A DNA stretch of 64,000 nt, taken from contig UCAU01000045.1 of NCBI GenBank assembly GCA_900470445.1, positions 27,571 through 91,570 on the forward strand, in the 5' to 3' direction. The notes below the pieces were generated by a model. It had not been told where the DNA came from, did no database searches, and saw only the letters and a program-made list of their open reading frames with translations. Positions 52,778 to 62,187 of this stretch are shown here, in pieces; position 1 is the first letter of the stretch, and each line of letters starts with the position of its first letter. Both the position numbers and the translations under genes were made by a program. Source of the stretch: Hyphomicrobiales bacterium (lineage in GTDB: Bacteria > Pseudomonadota > Alphaproteobacteria > Rhizobiales > Devosiaceae).

Positions 52778-54646
52778 TCAGCCACTTTTCTCTACTACAT
52801 TAAACAACAGGTGTCGCGCGGCTCCTTCGTCCTGCGCGATTAGTGCCTGATTCATTTCTTCCATGCTGTTCGTTACGTCCATCGTGTGTTCGCGAGCCCT
52901 TGCGCGCATGATCTTGGCGTGCATGGTGCGCTCTGCAGACGACGCGTCATAAAACAATTCCTCATACATTTTCTCGCCAGGCCGCTTTCCCGTCGTGATG
53001 ATTTCAATGTCGCCGTGAGGCGTCTCATCGCTTCGCACCGATAGCCCGGCAAGTCGAATCATGTTCTGCGCTAGGTCCATGATCAGCATGGGTTCCCCCA
53101 TATCGAGGAGGAATACGTCTCCTCCTTGCGACAGTGCTCCAGCCTGCACGATGAGTTCGGCTGCCTCCTCGATCGACATGAAATAGCGCGTCATCGCGGC
53201 GTCGGTAAGCGTTACGGGTCCGCCTCGCTTTATTTGCTCCTTGAACAAAGGCACAACCGACCCATTCGATCCCAAGACGTTGCCAAAACGAACCGCACAG
53301 AAAAGCTGACCTGTATTGCCCGCCCGTGCACGAGCGGCAACGCCACCCACGATCAACTCCGCCCAGCGCTTCGTCGCGCCCATGACATTGGTTGGCCTCA
53401 CGGCTTTGTCGGTGGAGATCAGGACGAAATTCTCGACACCACGCGCAAAGGCGGCCTCGGTAACAACGGCTGTACCAAAAACATTGTTCTTGATGCCTTC
53501 AAGCGCATTGGCTTCAACAAGCGGAACGTGCTTGTGCGCTGCGGCGTGAAAGACGACTTGGACGTCATTTTTTTCCAGCGCGTGATCAACGCGCGCCCGT
53601 TCGGTTACAGAGCCGAGCACTGATACTACGATCAGGTCAGCGATATCCGCGAGTTCGCGCTCGATCTGATAAAGAGCAAACTCGTTGGCCTCGAACAGCA
53701 CCAGGCGCTGGGGCCGCCAGCGCGCAATCTTGCGACACAGCTCTGAGCCGATCGATCCTCCTGCGCCGGTCACCATAATTGATCGGCCCACGATCATTCT
53801 GCGGATCAGTTCGGGATTCGGTGGGACTGACGAACGTCCCAGTAGCTCGACGATGTCGATTTCTTTGATCTGGCTGACGAGATATTTTCCCGTCACCAGG
53901 TCGACAATTGAGGGGAGGGCGAGCAGCTTCAAACCACTCGCGCTGACCGAAGCGACGATTTCCTTCCGCCTCTGCGCCGACAAGGACGGGATAGATAAAA
54001 TGACGTCTCTGACATTGTACTCGCTTATCAACTCTTCTAGATCGGCGGGCGGATATACCCGTACTCCAGCGAGTTCGCGGCGGTGCAGATTTGGGTTGTC
54101 GTCGAGAAAACCCACTATACGATGGGTGCTCCGCAGGGATTGGGCTAGCTGCATGCCAGTCTCTCCGGCACCATAGATCACTACTGCCTTGTGATCTGCA
54201 CGTTGCCGATCTCGTTTTGGGAGAAATATCCAACTTGCGGCGAACCGGCTCCCGGCGATGATAAAAGTCCCTATGCCAAAGAAAATGATCGGAACAGACC
54301 TGGGTACCGTGAACCGAATTGCCATTTGGGAAAGGAAGACAAGCAAGACCCAAGCGACACTGACGGCGAGCATGGCCTGGAGAATTGTCAACATGGCTCG
54401 CTCTGGCAGATAGCGTACCACGGCACGGTACAGGCCCATCCGGATGAATATGGGGATTGCTACTATCGAGGGACTTACGATTACGGCCCAATGGTCCGCC
54501 GTGGAGGGAAAATACCAGCTATCGTAACGCAAGCTAAAGCTCGCCCACATCGCAAACGACAGGGCTGCGAAATCAAAAATGACGAGAACCGCTTGCTTCC
54601 AACGACGAGGTAACGCCAGGATTCGCGCGCGAATTCGGTCAATCAT
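52778..54646 (-). CDS. WbpM/CapD-type membrane UDP-GlcNAc 4,6-dehydratase
   Basis: A 622-residue protein. Residues 1-150 contain four membrane helices, residues about 155-275 a CoA-binding-like/PglD-like domain ('VVIYGAGETGMQLAQSLRS'), and residues 290-600 the SDR catalytic domain: 'IMVTGAGGSIGSELCRKIARW', 'HAAAHKHVPLVEANALEGI', 'LISTDKAVRPTNVMGATKRW' (Met-x-x-x-Lys as in WbpM) and 'CAVRFGNVLGSNGSVVPLF'. It makes UDP-4-keto-6-deoxy-GlcNAc, the precursor of UDP-QuiNAc or UDP-D-FucNAc. It forms the right end of the polysaccharide locus and is convergent with wbuB. Confidence 0.93.
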   Translation of the reverse strand: MIDRIRARILALPRRWKQAVLVIFDFAALSFAMWASFSLRYDSWYFPSTADHWAVIVSPSIVAIPIFIRMGLYRAVVRYLPERAMLTILQAMLAVSVAWVLLVFLSQMAIRFTVPRSVPIIFFGIGTFIIAGSRFAASWIFLPKRDRQRADHKAVVIYGAGETGMQLAQSLRSTHRIVGFLDDNPNLHRRELAGVRVYPPADLEELISEYNVRDVILSIPSLSAQRRKEIVASVSASGLKLLALPSIVDLVTGKYLVSQIKEIDIVELLGRSSVPPNPELIRRMIVGRSIMVTGAGGSIGSELCRKIARWRPQRLVLFEANEFALYQIERELADIADLIVVSVLGSVTERARVDHALEKNDVQVVFHAAAHKHVPLVEANALEGIKNNVFGTAVVTEAAFARGVENFVLISTDKAVRPTNVMGATKRWAELIVGGVAARARAGNTGQLFCAVRFGNVLGSNGSVVPLFKEQIKRGGPVTLTDAAMTRYFMSIEEAAELIVQAGALSQGGDVFLLDMGEPMLIMDLAQNMIRLAGLSVRSDETPHGDIEIITTGKRPGEKMYEELFYDASSAERTMHAKIMRARAREHTMDVTNSMEEMNQALIAQDEGAARHLLFNVVEKSG

Positions 54647-55031
54647 ATTGTTATCCGGAATATTTTATCGGCACACGTCTGGCGGGTGCCAGCCATATGC
54701 ATCCATCTTGGAAAAATCGCTCAGCATTTATCACGGTGGCAATGCCGATGCCATGGGAAAGCTAATGGCGTGCTGCTGATCCGCAACACGGCGGACATCG
54801 CTGCGCTGCCGAGAAGCCAGAGTTTGTTTTTGGACGATTTGGCACAAAACGGCATGGGAAGGCCTGAAAAGCCGCCTTGTGTTATCCAAGAACATGCCAT
54901 ATATTTCAGTAGGTTAGATAATTTAACCCAGCGATTGAGAGGGCTTCGTTCACGCTCTGGACGTAGAGAGCACAGTTTCGAATTCGGGTCGAAAGCCGCA
55001 ACACTCGCGTACCTGAAAGGGGCCCCCTACA
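54647..55031. other. intergenic region right of the polysaccharide locus
   Basis: No gene, tRNA or clear repeat is seen in these 385 bases. The region holds the promoter of the WbpM-like gene on minus and that of the next plus-strand gene, but no consensus was recognised. Confidence 0.4.
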
Positions 55032-55973
55032 GTGAAGATCAGCCTCGATCACCTTCCCGAAAGCAAGCAGCGCAATGTGGCGCGCATCGTCGAGATCATC
55101 CACGAGGAGTTCGATGACGCGCTCAAGGAAGCCAAGTCGGAGGCCAAGCGCCGCGGGCGCATCCTAAAGATCATCCTGTTTGGGTCATATGCCAAGGGCA
55201 CCTGGGTCGACGAGCCTCACACGATGAAGGGCTATCGCTCGGATTTCGACATTCTGGTGATCGTCAACGAGAGCCGTTTCGCGGGGTTTGAGTACTGGGA
55301 TCGGGCCACCGACCGGCTAAACCGCGAGCCTACAATCGGTGTGCCGGTAGGCCTGATCGTGCACTCGGGGCGCGAAGTGAACAATGCCTTGCGTAATGCG
55401 CAGTACTTTTTCACCGACATCCGCAAAGAGGGCATCCTGCTCTATGAGATGGATGATCGGGAACTAGCCGAGCCGGGGGTACTCACTACCGAGCAGGCAT
55501 ACGCAGTCGCACGAGAACATTACGATCAACGTTCAAAATCTGCTGCCAACAGATTGGAGTTGAGTAGGTTCGCCATTTCTAGAGAAATGACAAACGAGGC
55601 TGCCTTCGAATTGCATCAATCCGTAGAGCAGGCCTATTCTACCGTGCTGTTGGTGCTGACGAATTATAGCCCGCCCTCGCATAACCTGAAATTCCTGCGC
55701 ATGCTGGCCGAGGATCGCGACCGTCGTCTGATTGACGCTTGGCCCCGTGACCAGCACCGATACAATGCCTGGTTCAACGTTCTTAATGAAGCCTACGTCA
55801 AAGCCCGCTATTCCAAGCACTATGAGATCAGCGAAGATGCGCTGAAATGGCTCATGGATCGGACCGAGCATCTGCACGCGCTAGTCCGGACAGTGTGCGA
55901 GGAACGCTTGAAAAGCTTGGAACAAGTGGCCTTAGCTGACGCTAGGTCGCAAAAATCGCCGAAGCTGGTCTAG
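55032..55973 (+). CDS. nucleotidyltransferase-HEPN fusion protein
   Basis: A 313-residue protein starting at GTG 55032. Residues 35-130 form a MNT-type nucleotidyltransferase with 'ILFGSYAKGTW' (Gly51-Ser52) and the metal acids Asp71 and Asp73 in 'YRSDFDILVIV'. Residues about 160-300 form a HEPN helical domain ('AFELHQSVEQAYSTVLLVL', 'PSHNLKFLRML', 'VKARYSKHYEIS'). In split MNT-HEPN pairs the HEPN part is an RNase toxin and the MNT part adds AMP to silence it. Here both are on one chain, as in a family common in alphaproteobacteria. Its role is unproven; phage defence or regulation are possible. Confidence 0.85.
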   Translation: MKISLDHLPESKQRNVARIVEIIHEEFDDALKEAKSEAKRRGRILKIILFGSYAKGTWVDEPHTMKGYRSDFDILVIVNESRFAGFEYWDRATDRLNREPTIGVPVGLIVHSGREVNNALRNAQYFFTDIRKEGILLYEMDDRELAEPGVLTTEQAYAVAREHYDQRSKSAANRLELSRFAISREMTNEAAFELHQSVEQAYSTVLLVLTNYSPPSHNLKFLRMLAEDRDRRLIDAWPRDQHRYNAWFNVLNEAYVKARYSKHYEISEDALKWLMDRTEHLHALVRTVCEERLKSLEQVALADARSQKSPKLV

Positions 55974-56004
55974 GCGGTGGCCTCATAAGGCAGCTCAAGA
56001 AGAA

Positions 56005-56029
56005 AAGGCGCTCCAATCTGGAGCGCCTT
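56005..56029 (+). terminator. rho-independent terminator-like hairpin
   Basis: AAGGCGCTCC, loop AATCT, GGAGCGCCTT form a perfect 10-bp stem, followed by AGTTTCTTCC on the plus strand. It lies 32 bases behind the stop of the MNT-HEPN gene and should end its transcript. Confidence 0.75.
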
Positions 56030-56476
56030 AGTTTCTTCCCGGGAGGAGAAGGAGGAGATTGCCCCAAACTGCGCCGCAGAGTTTAAGGCATCATTAAGGA
56101 CGCTGCGCACCCCATTTTGATCGGCTTGACCCAGAGGACGCGGATCATGCTGACAAGGAGGTTGCGGGTGCGGTGAAACGACCGAGCAGCCTGTTGCTCT
56201 GCTGAATTCATCGCGAAGCGGCTGTTCCGCATCGGTCGCCCTGATGGCCGGGGCAGGGGGGTGCACGCTTGTGACTCCGGCTCTCGCTGGGAAACGGACG
56301 TTTGCGGATACGATAGTTCTGCTTGAGGCTATTGATCCCTAAGCACACCGCGCACGTCGCCACCCAGCCGGTCCAACGCGCCACGACGAAATCGTCGCCG
56401 CCCGGAAAGATGGAAAATGTTGGCTCGTCCAAAAAATATGGGGCGGTAGGAGGTGGAGCTCCTGCCGCCGTCTAGA
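56030..56476. other. gene-free gap
   Basis: About 450 bases with only short frames that show no protein character. No repeat or RNA was recognised. It lies between the terminator of the MNT-HEPN gene and the stop of the minus-strand SDR gene. Confidence 0.4.
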
Positions 56477-57220
56477 CTACCCGTTCAGGCGAACAAATGA
56501 CTCTGCGTACCGGCCTTCGCGCTCGGCGAAGCGCTGGAAATGCACGCGCTCAACCAGGATTTCATCCTCATCACCTCGCTGTTCAAGCAGTGCCATGGTT
56601 TGGGAGATGTAATCGGCGAGAGGCATGGCATTGGGATCGCTGGCCTGCTGCGACCCGGTCAGCTCGGTCTGAACATAGGGGGGCACCAATTCGATGACTT
56701 GCACCGAAGTGCCGCGCAACTGCACGCGTAGCGTCTGGCTGTAGGAATGAATGGCTGCCTTGGTAGCGCAATAAGCCGGAAAGTCCCCTCGTGGCAGGAA
56801 AGCCAGCCCCGATGAAACCGTCAAAACGGCAGCATCCGGGCGCGACATCAGATGAGGGAGCATAGCGGTCGTCAGGCGGATCGGCCCAAGCAGATTGGTT
56901 GTGATCGTCGCTTCCGCGGTGGCCGTGGAGCCATCTTGAATGGATTCCGCGCGCATGATGCCGGCGTTGTTGATTAGGATGTTGAGGGCGGGAAAGTCTT
57001 GCACGACCTGACGCGAAAACGCGCTGATTGCCGCCGGATCGTCGACGTCGAGTTGGTAGCTGTGAATGCCGGGATTGGCGCTTTCGACAGCCTCGAGCTT
57101 GTCCCGGGTGCGCCCTGTGACGATGACTTCGTTGCCTCTTTCAAGGAATGCTTCTGCAAGGGCGCGGCCGATCCCGCTGCCGCCGCCGGTGATGAGTATC
57201 GTATTGCCCGTGATGTTCAT
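56477..57220 (-). CDS. SDR-family oxidoreductase (DltE-like)
   Basis: A 247-residue classical SDR. It has the Rossmann motif 'LITGGGSGIGRALAEAF' (T-G-x-x-x-G-I-G), 'NILINNAGIMRA' (N-N-A-G), catalytic Ser in 'LTVSSGLAFLP' and Tyr-x-x-x-Lys in 'FPAYCATKAAIHSYS'. It resembles the DltE-like subgroup of NAD(P)-dependent reductases with unknown substrates. An AGGAGA site precedes the ATG. The AraC-type regulator gene lies divergently at 57390, an arrangement usual for a regulator controlling the SDR gene. Confidence 0.88.
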   Translation of the reverse strand: MNITGNTILITGGGSGIGRALAEAFLERGNEVIVTGRTRDKLEAVESANPGIHSYQLDVDDPAAISAFSRQVVQDFPALNILINNAGIMRAESIQDGSTATAEATITTNLLGPIRLTTAMLPHLMSRPDAAVLTVSSGLAFLPRGDFPAYCATKAAIHSYSQTLRVQLRGTSVQVIELVPPYVQTELTGSQQASDPNAMPLADYISQTMALLEQRGDEDEILVERVHFQRFAEREGRYAESFVRLNG

Positions 57221-57389
57221 GTCGATCTCCTTTGGGTATCCGTGCGGGGTAGAGATAGCGCCGCGGAGCTTCCCCCGCCTGCCACTTCCTCGAAAGAACC
57301 TGCCTATTTCTCCAGACCTGTAGCCGCGCTATTGCTGAATTGGCTGCCGAAGCGCTATTCCAGTGCCTGTTTCTACGGAGGATCGGGTG

Positions 57390-58295
57390 ATGCTCGACGA
57401 TCTCGCCCGCAAGGTGCTGGCCTATGCCGATGCCCGTGGCCTCGGCGACGAGCCCAGCAAGACGAACGTTCCAGGTTTGAACGTGTCGCGCCAAAGGAGC
57501 GCTACCGAACTGGCGCCGGTCCTATACGAGCCCATCTTCTGCCTGGTCCTGCAGGGCGCCAAACAGGCCCTGCAGGGACAGCGAGTGGTCGACTTTCCAA
57601 AGGGGCATTCAATCATCGTCGGCATCGATCTTCCAACAGGTGCCCGCGTCGTCGAGGCGTCCCCAACGCAGCCCTATGTGGCTTTGGCACTCAAGCTCGA
57701 CATGGCCCTTATTCGGGAACTATCCGGCGAACCGCGGAGCGGCGGAGCTGGCGACAGCGACGTTGTGGCGATAATGGCGGCGGAGGCCGACGAAGCGATC
57801 GTCGAGGCGATGGGACGGCTTTTTGCGCTTGTCGACAAGCCGGCGGCTTTGCCAGTTTTGCACCCGCTAGTCATGCGCGAAATCCACTACTGGCTGCTTT
57901 GCGCTAGTCATGGCGCGCTGCTCCGCGCCCTGGCGCAGGCTGATAGCCATGCGTCAAGGATCGCGCAGGCCGTTGGTGCCATTCGTGAGGGTTTTGAGCA
58001 GCCCATTGTAGTCGCTAACCTTGCTAGTGCCGTCGGGATGAGCGTCTCGGCCTTCCACTTGCACTTCAAGGCCATCACCGGGACTACGCCGCTGCAATAT
58101 CAGAAGCGCCTGCGACTGATCGAGGCGAGGCGCCTCATGCAGGCCGAACGCCAGTCGGTCTCCACGGCTGCATTCAGCGTTGGCTACGAGAGCCCGACCC
58201 AATTCTCGCGGGAGTATACGCGCATGTTTGGGATCCCACCGGTCCGGCATGCGCGGGGAACATGGCATTCCTCAATGGGAATCAGCGGTACCTAA
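57390..58295 (+). CDS. AraC-family transcriptional regulator
   Basis: A 301-residue protein. ATG 57390 follows GGAGG at ten bases; a GTG nine codons upstream also lies in frame. Residues about 25-175 are the AraC_N-type sensing domain ('LYEPIFCLVLQGAKQALQGQ', 'YVALALKLDMALIRELSG'), and residues 200-300 are the double HTH ('VANLASAVGMSVSAFHLHFK', 'TPLQYQKRLRLIEARRLM', 'AAFSVGYESPTQFSREYTRM'). It is divergent from the SDR gene at 56477 and probably activates it. The last 65 bases of the gene and the following 85 bases recur at 59883-60032. Confidence 0.9.
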   Translation: MLDDLARKVLAYADARGLGDEPSKTNVPGLNVSRQRSATELAPVLYEPIFCLVLQGAKQALQGQRVVDFPKGHSIIVGIDLPTGARVVEASPTQPYVALALKLDMALIRELSGEPRSGGAGDSDVVAIMAAEADEAIVEAMGRLFALVDKPAALPVLHPLVMREIHYWLLCASHGALLRALAQADSHASRIAQAVGAIREGFEQPIVVANLASAVGMSVSAFHLHFKAITGTTPLQYQKRLRLIEARRLMQAERQSVSTAAFSVGYESPTQFSREYTRMFGIPPVRHARGTWHSSMGISGT

Positions 58296-58379
58296 AGCGG
58301 TCCCCGAGCGAAGGTGCTTACCTGCAGTCTCTAAAATGGATAGTGCCTAGCACCGCGAGGGAGCCGACCTCAGCCGACT
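58231..58379. repeat. diverged direct repeat, copy 1 (3' end of AraC gene and flank)
   Basis: This stretch covers the last codons of the AraC-family gene and about 85 bases behind it. It aligns without large gaps with 59883-60032, sharing long identical runs such as GGATCCCACCGGTCCGGCAT and GCACCGCGAGGGAGCCGACC. The copies differ at scattered positions, so the duplication is not recent. Confidence 0.85.
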
Positions 58380-58598
58380 AAGGAGGCTTTTGGTCGATCA
58401 CGCGGCGGCTTTACGTGCAAAATCCACGCCCGCACAGACGGTCAAGGACGAGACAACTCGAGGACTATCCCTGTGCCGGCTATTGCGGGCCGCCTCAGTC
58501 CTCCAAAACTCAGGAAACCAGCAAAGATGAAGAGCCATCCATAGCCATCTTGATGGCTGGACGCTTCGAGCCGATATTGGTGACAGAAGGAGACCGAC

Positions 58599-58847
58599 AT
58601 GGCTGCACCACAACTCTCTGTCCGAAGCTCCAAAGCGCGTGATCTCGCTCATCGGCTGGCCCGACGTGAAAATCGCTCGATTGCCGATATTGTCGAGCGG
58701 GCGCTCGAATCCTATGAGGTGCGCGAAGCAGGTCGCGAGCCGGCATCGGCGTTCTATATGCGACTGGCGGCTCAATCCGGCACAGACATCGATCTCGAAG
58801 CCGTCATTCGCGAACATCGTCGTCCTCATCGGGGCGTCGATCTTTGA
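58599..58847 (+). CDS. vapB: VapB-like antitoxin
   Basis: An 82-residue protein starting MAAPQLSVRSSKARDLAHR, with GGAGA eight bases before the ATG. The N-terminal half ('LSVRSSKARDLAHRLARREN', 'SIADIVERALESYE') matches the DNA-binding fold of VapB/Rv0623-type antitoxins, and the C-terminal tail would bind the PIN toxin. Its stop overlaps the start of a PIN-domain gene that is broken. The antitoxin is complete, so it is an orphan left from a former pair. Confidence 0.75.
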   Translation: MAAPQLSVRSSKARDLAHRLARRENRSIADIVERALESYEVREAGREPASAFYMRLAAQSGTDIDLEAVIREHRRPHRGVDL

Positions 58848-59254
58848 TTTTTCTAGATACCAATGTGATCTCCGAGACGCTGAAAAAAGCGCCCAACGAA
58901 GCGGTGCTCGCTTGGCTCGTCCGGCACGATGCGGAGATGGCCCTGCCGACCGTGACGATCGCCGAAATTGCCTTTGGCATCGGGAAAATCCGGCCTGATC
59001 AGCGCGCTGAACGTCTGGAGTAGGGACTGTCCGATTGGCGACGTCGTTTTGCTGACCGGATTTTGGGCTAACTGAGGAAGCGGCCTAGCCTATGGGGAAA
59101 TCATGGGGACTGCTGTTCGCCAGGGGCGCGGAATGTCTGCTCCCGATGGTATGATAGCGGCAATCGCGCGTGTAAACGGCGGGCGCCTGGCCACTCGCAA
59201 TCTAACAGACTTCGCGACAGCAGGGCTTGATCTGATATCTCCTTGGGATTCTGA
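58844..59254 (+). pseudogene. vapC: broken VapC (PIN-domain) toxin gene
   Basis: Translation would start at TTG 58844, overlapping the vapB stop. The first 59 codons are a good PIN N-terminus ('LIFLDTNVISETLKKAPNEAV', with Asp5 and Glu11; 'LPTVTIAEIAFGIGK' with Glu), then an in-frame TAG stands at 59021-59023. A second stop and a frame change follow near 59066-59093, after which the PIN C-terminus resumes in another frame ('SAPDGMIAAIARVNGGRLATR', 'NLTDFATAGLDLISPWD'). At least three lesions separate it from a working toxin. Confidence 0.8.
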
Positions 59255-59543
59255 CGTCGCTGGATGCGAGGTGGTCGCCGTATCACCTCACTGCCGAAAA
59301 GCCGACTTCGTCGACGGCAGGGGCTGAATAGAAGAAGCCTCGAACTCTCGGTGTTAAAGCGCAGGACGATGGAATGGTCATGGAGCAATATCCAGGCGAA
59401 TGAAACATCCGCTGAAACAGTGGCGGTTTCGAAACAGCAGTGGAACAACGACGCATAGCTGTTTCGAAATGTGGCTCTGACGCGAGTGAGCATTGATCGC
59501 CCACCGCCGTTCCTACATCATTGCTGGTCTGGTTGAAGAACTG

Positions 59544-59700
59544 CTAGTGGCCGTGAGCCACGTGAAAACGAACGCCTCCCGCCCATAGCGAGTAGCATTG
59601 CTCCACGGGCATTCCTTCGGCGTCGAAAGTGGTGCCGGTGATCCTAGCTGCAATTGGTGCTGCTGAGCGAGACACCCCCATCGTTGCTGTGGCACACGAC
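59544..59700 (-). pseudogene. relic of a GntR/UTRA regulator C-terminus
   Basis: On the minus strand the last 50 or so codons of an open frame read like the end of a UTRA domain: 'ITGTTFDAEGMPVEQCYSLW' followed by 'AGGVRFHVAHG'. The pattern (T-x-x-x-D-x-x-G-x-P-V-E-x-x-x-S-x-W, then R-F-x-V) is that of GntR/HutC effector domains. No HTH part is present. It lies between the broken vapC and the second copy of the AraC 3' end. Confidence 0.4.
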
Positions 59701-59882
59701 CTACAGATTTGGACGGCGCCGCTGTCCGAGCTTGAGACCGACGTCCGGCCGACACGATCGTCACTCCCACGCAATCCCTGTTCTCGACACGGGTGCTTCC
59801 ACGGCCTTCGAAGATCCGATGGTCACTCGTAAGCGAGAAATTGTTCGATCAGCCCTACTTTGCTTCGCACGGTCTAACTTGA

Positions 59883-60032
59883 GGATCCCACCGGTCCGGC
59901 ATGCCGTGGAACGTGGCACTCTTCATTGGGCATCAGCGGCACCTAAAGCGGCCCCCCGAGCGAAGATGCTTACCTGCAGCCTTTAAAAATGGACAGCACC
60001 GAGCACCGCGAGGGAGCCGACCTCGGCCGACT
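59883..60032. repeat. diverged direct repeat, copy 2 (AraC 3' end relic)
   Basis: About 150 bases matching 58231-58379, including the end of the AraC coding frame ('IPPVRHA' is still readable, the following codons are changed) and the downstream flank. It ends about 30 bases before the 3' end of a minus-strand SDR gene. It is the only remains of a second AraC-like gene or of a duplicated segment. Confidence 0.85.
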
Positions 60033-60061
60033 CGTCTCGCAGCTGATAGTATTAGCCTTGC

Positions 60062-60841
60062 CTACGCAGTCGGGATCGTACCGCCATCGATCACGTGCTC
60101 CGTGCCTGTGATTGATGCTGCGCGATCTGAGGCGAGGAAAGCGATCAGACTGGCAACTTCGTCTGCCTCGACTGGCCGGCCAAGGGGAATGCCGCCCAGC
60201 GAGTCCATGATCAGCTTGACGCCCCCGGCATAGTCCGTACCCGCCTCCTTGGCGAGACGGGTAGCCAGATCATTTGACGCTTCGCCTGCGATCCAGCCTG
60301 GCGAAACGCGCACCACACGCACGCCCTTGGGCGAAACCTCCTTGGACAGGCTTTTACTATAGGTCGACAGCGCCGCTTTAGCTGCGGCATAGGCGGTCGT
60401 GGCATCTGCCAAAGGCAGGCGGTTCTGGATTGAGGTCACGTGAATAACTACACCGCTGCCCTGGGCAATCATACCTGGCAATAGCGCGCGATCCAATCGG
60501 ACGGCTGGGTACAGGTTGAGATCAAACTCCTTGCGCCATTGCATGTCGTTTAGGGCGGCGAACCCGCCAGCAGGTGAAGACGAGCCTCCCAGCATGTTGA
60601 TGATGATATCAACGCCGCCCAGCCGCTGGTGAACGGCTTCGACAACCGTCTGGCATCCCGCCGCGGTGGCCAGGTCGGCCGCCACAAATAGCTCTGCGGG
60701 CAAGACATCGGGCTTGGTCCGTGCCGCGGTCAGGATGCGCGCTCCGAGCTCCCGGAACAGGGCAACGGTCGCTGCGCCCGCGCCGCGCGTGCCTGATGTG
60801 ACGAGCACGCGCTTTCCGTCCAGATTGAGGAAATTTTCCAT
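60062..60841 (-). CDS. SDR-family oxidoreductase
   Basis: A 259-residue classical SDR. It has '[21 protein letters not shown]' (a T-S-G-x-x-G-A-G version of the cofactor motif), '[14 protein letters not shown]' in place of N-N-A-G, Ser in '[12 protein letters not shown]', Tyr-x-x-x-Lys in '[14 protein letters not shown]' and a C-terminal '[15 protein letters not shown]'. The altered N-N-A-G loop is shared by a subgroup of SDRs. It overlaps the NTF2-like gene by one base and forms an operon with it, divergent from a LysR regulator gene. Confidence 0.88.
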   Translation of the reverse strand: MENFLNLDGKRVLVTSGTRGAGAATVALFRELGARILTAARTKPDVLPAELFVAADLATAAGCQTVVEAVHQRLGGVDIIINMLGGSSSPAGGFAALNDMQWRKEFDLNLYPAVRLDRALLPGMIAQGSGVVIHVTSIQNRLPLADATTAYAAAKAALSTYSKSLSKEVSPKGVRVVRVSPGWIAGEASNDLATRLAKEAGTDYAGGVKLIMDSLGGIPLGRPVEADEVASLIAFLASDRAASITGTEHVIDGGTIPTA

Positions 60842-61164
60842 CAGTGGATCTCCAGGGAGGTGATCCAGTCGCCGGCCAGCGTGAACGTATAGTCGAGCAT
60901 CGCTGGACTATTGGGAAAATCTCCGCTGACCCTGCTGCGTACGACGACCCTGTCACCATCGATCGTCTGGTCAACCGGTTCAGAGACAAGATTGGCGTAT
61001 TTGGCTTTGGACGCGAGCAGCCATGATAGAATTTCCGCGTGGCCCTTGTGCTTGGCGCCTTCGTCGAAAACTACGGCGTCAGGCGCGAAACTGGCAATGA
61101 GAGCATCATTGTCGGATCTGCGGTCGGCCTCGAAATAGGCGGCTATAGCTTGTGGAAGTTTCAT
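60841..61164 (-). CDS. SnoaL/NTF2-like protein
   Basis: A 107-residue protein of the NTF2-like cone-shaped fold: '[20 protein letters not shown]', '[20 protein letters not shown]' and '[18 protein letters not shown]'. ATG 61164 is preferred to one three codons upstream because AGGA lies at a better distance. Members act as small isomerases or cyclases, or as partners with no catalysis; the substrate is unknown. Its stop and the SDR start share a base (TGATG). Confidence 0.82.
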   Translation of the reverse strand: MKLPQAIAAYFEADRRSDNDALIASFAPDAVVFDEGAKHKGHAEILSWLLASKAKYANLVSEPVDQTIDGDRVVVRSRVSGDFPNSPAMLDYTFTLAGDWITSLEIH

Positions 61165-61263
61165 TGCAATCATCCTTTGCGTTGGTGTGACACCAAGATG
61201 AGGATGGATCAGTGTGTCGATAAGTGGGATAAAGCGGCATGCTAAGATGAATGGATCGGGATA

Positions 61264-62187
61264 ATGTTTCGTGCAAGCTTAACGGACCTGAACGCGGTGA
61301 TCGCTGTATCACGGCGGGGGTCCTTCCGGGCTGCGGCTATCGAGCTGGGTCTGTCCAGTACCGCTTTCAGCCATACCGTAGCCCGTCTCGAGGCCGAGCT
61401 TGGCGTGCGCCTGTTTAACCGGACCACCCGCAGCGTGTCGCTAACGGATGCCGGGCGCACGTTCGTTGAACGGGTCAGTCCGGCCCTCCAGGACATTGCG
61501 GGTGCGATGGCTGAGGTAGGGGCGCAGCGACAGACCCCCTCAGGCGTCTTGCGCATCAACGCGGCAGTCACAGCCGCGCGAGAAATTTTGTCGCCGCTCG
61601 TTCTCCAATTCCTGCGACGCTTTCCGGATGTGGAGGTTGACTTGGTCACGGAGGGGCGTCTGGTAGACATCGTCGCTGAAGGATTTGACCTGGGGATACG
61701 GGTGGAAAATCTGGTGCCGAACGACATGATAGCCGTCTCACTGGGCCGCCCGCAGCGTTTTGCCGTGGTAGGGTCGCCGGCCTATTTCGCGCGGTACTCC
61801 ATACCTCAAACGCCGGCCGACCTGCTGGGGCATCGCTGCGTTAGAGTTCGTCTGCCCAATGGCGCGCTCTATCGTTGGCAATTTGAGAAACAAGGCGAAA
61901 GCGCGCAAATCGACGTTCGAGGACCGATCACCTTGGATGAAGGAACTCTGTCACGACAAACCGCTCTCGAAGGGGTTGGCCTTATCTTTATCCATGAACA
62001 TGCTGTGCTTGAGGATATAGAGGCCGGTAGACTGATCCGGGTTTTGCAGGATTGGACTCCAGCGCTCCCGAAGCTTGCCATCTACTATCCCGGCCGTCGC
62101 AACCTCTCCGCCGGGATGCGCGCATTTATTTCGCTGGCTAAGGAGTTAGCGACCAAGCAGTCAGAGCGTGCAGATGCCCCAGCGTGA
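61264..62187 (+). CDS. LysR-family transcriptional regulator
   Basis: A 307-residue regulator. Residues 1-65 form the winged HTH ('[20 protein letters not shown]', '[21 protein letters not shown]', '[11 protein letters not shown]'). Residues 90-300 are the periplasmic-binding-type effector domain ('[20 protein letters not shown]', '[21 protein letters not shown]'). It is divergent from the NTF2-SDR pair (about 100 bases between starts), the standard layout for a LysR protein and its target genes. Confidence 0.92.
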   Translation: MFRASLTDLNAVIAVSRRGSFRAAAIELGLSSTAFSHTVARLEAELGVRLFNRTTRSVSLTDAGRTFVERVSPALQDIAGAMAEVGAQRQTPSGVLRINAAVTAAREILSPLVLQFLRRFPDVEVDLVTEGRLVDIVAEGFDLGIRVENLVPNDMIAVSLGRPQRFAVVGSPAYFARYSIPQTPADLLGHRCVRVRLPNGALYRWQFEKQGESAQIDVRGPITLDEGTLSRQTALEGVGLIFIHEHAVLEDIEAGRLIRVLQDWTPALPKLAIYYPGRRNLSAGMRAFISLAKELATKQSERADAPA

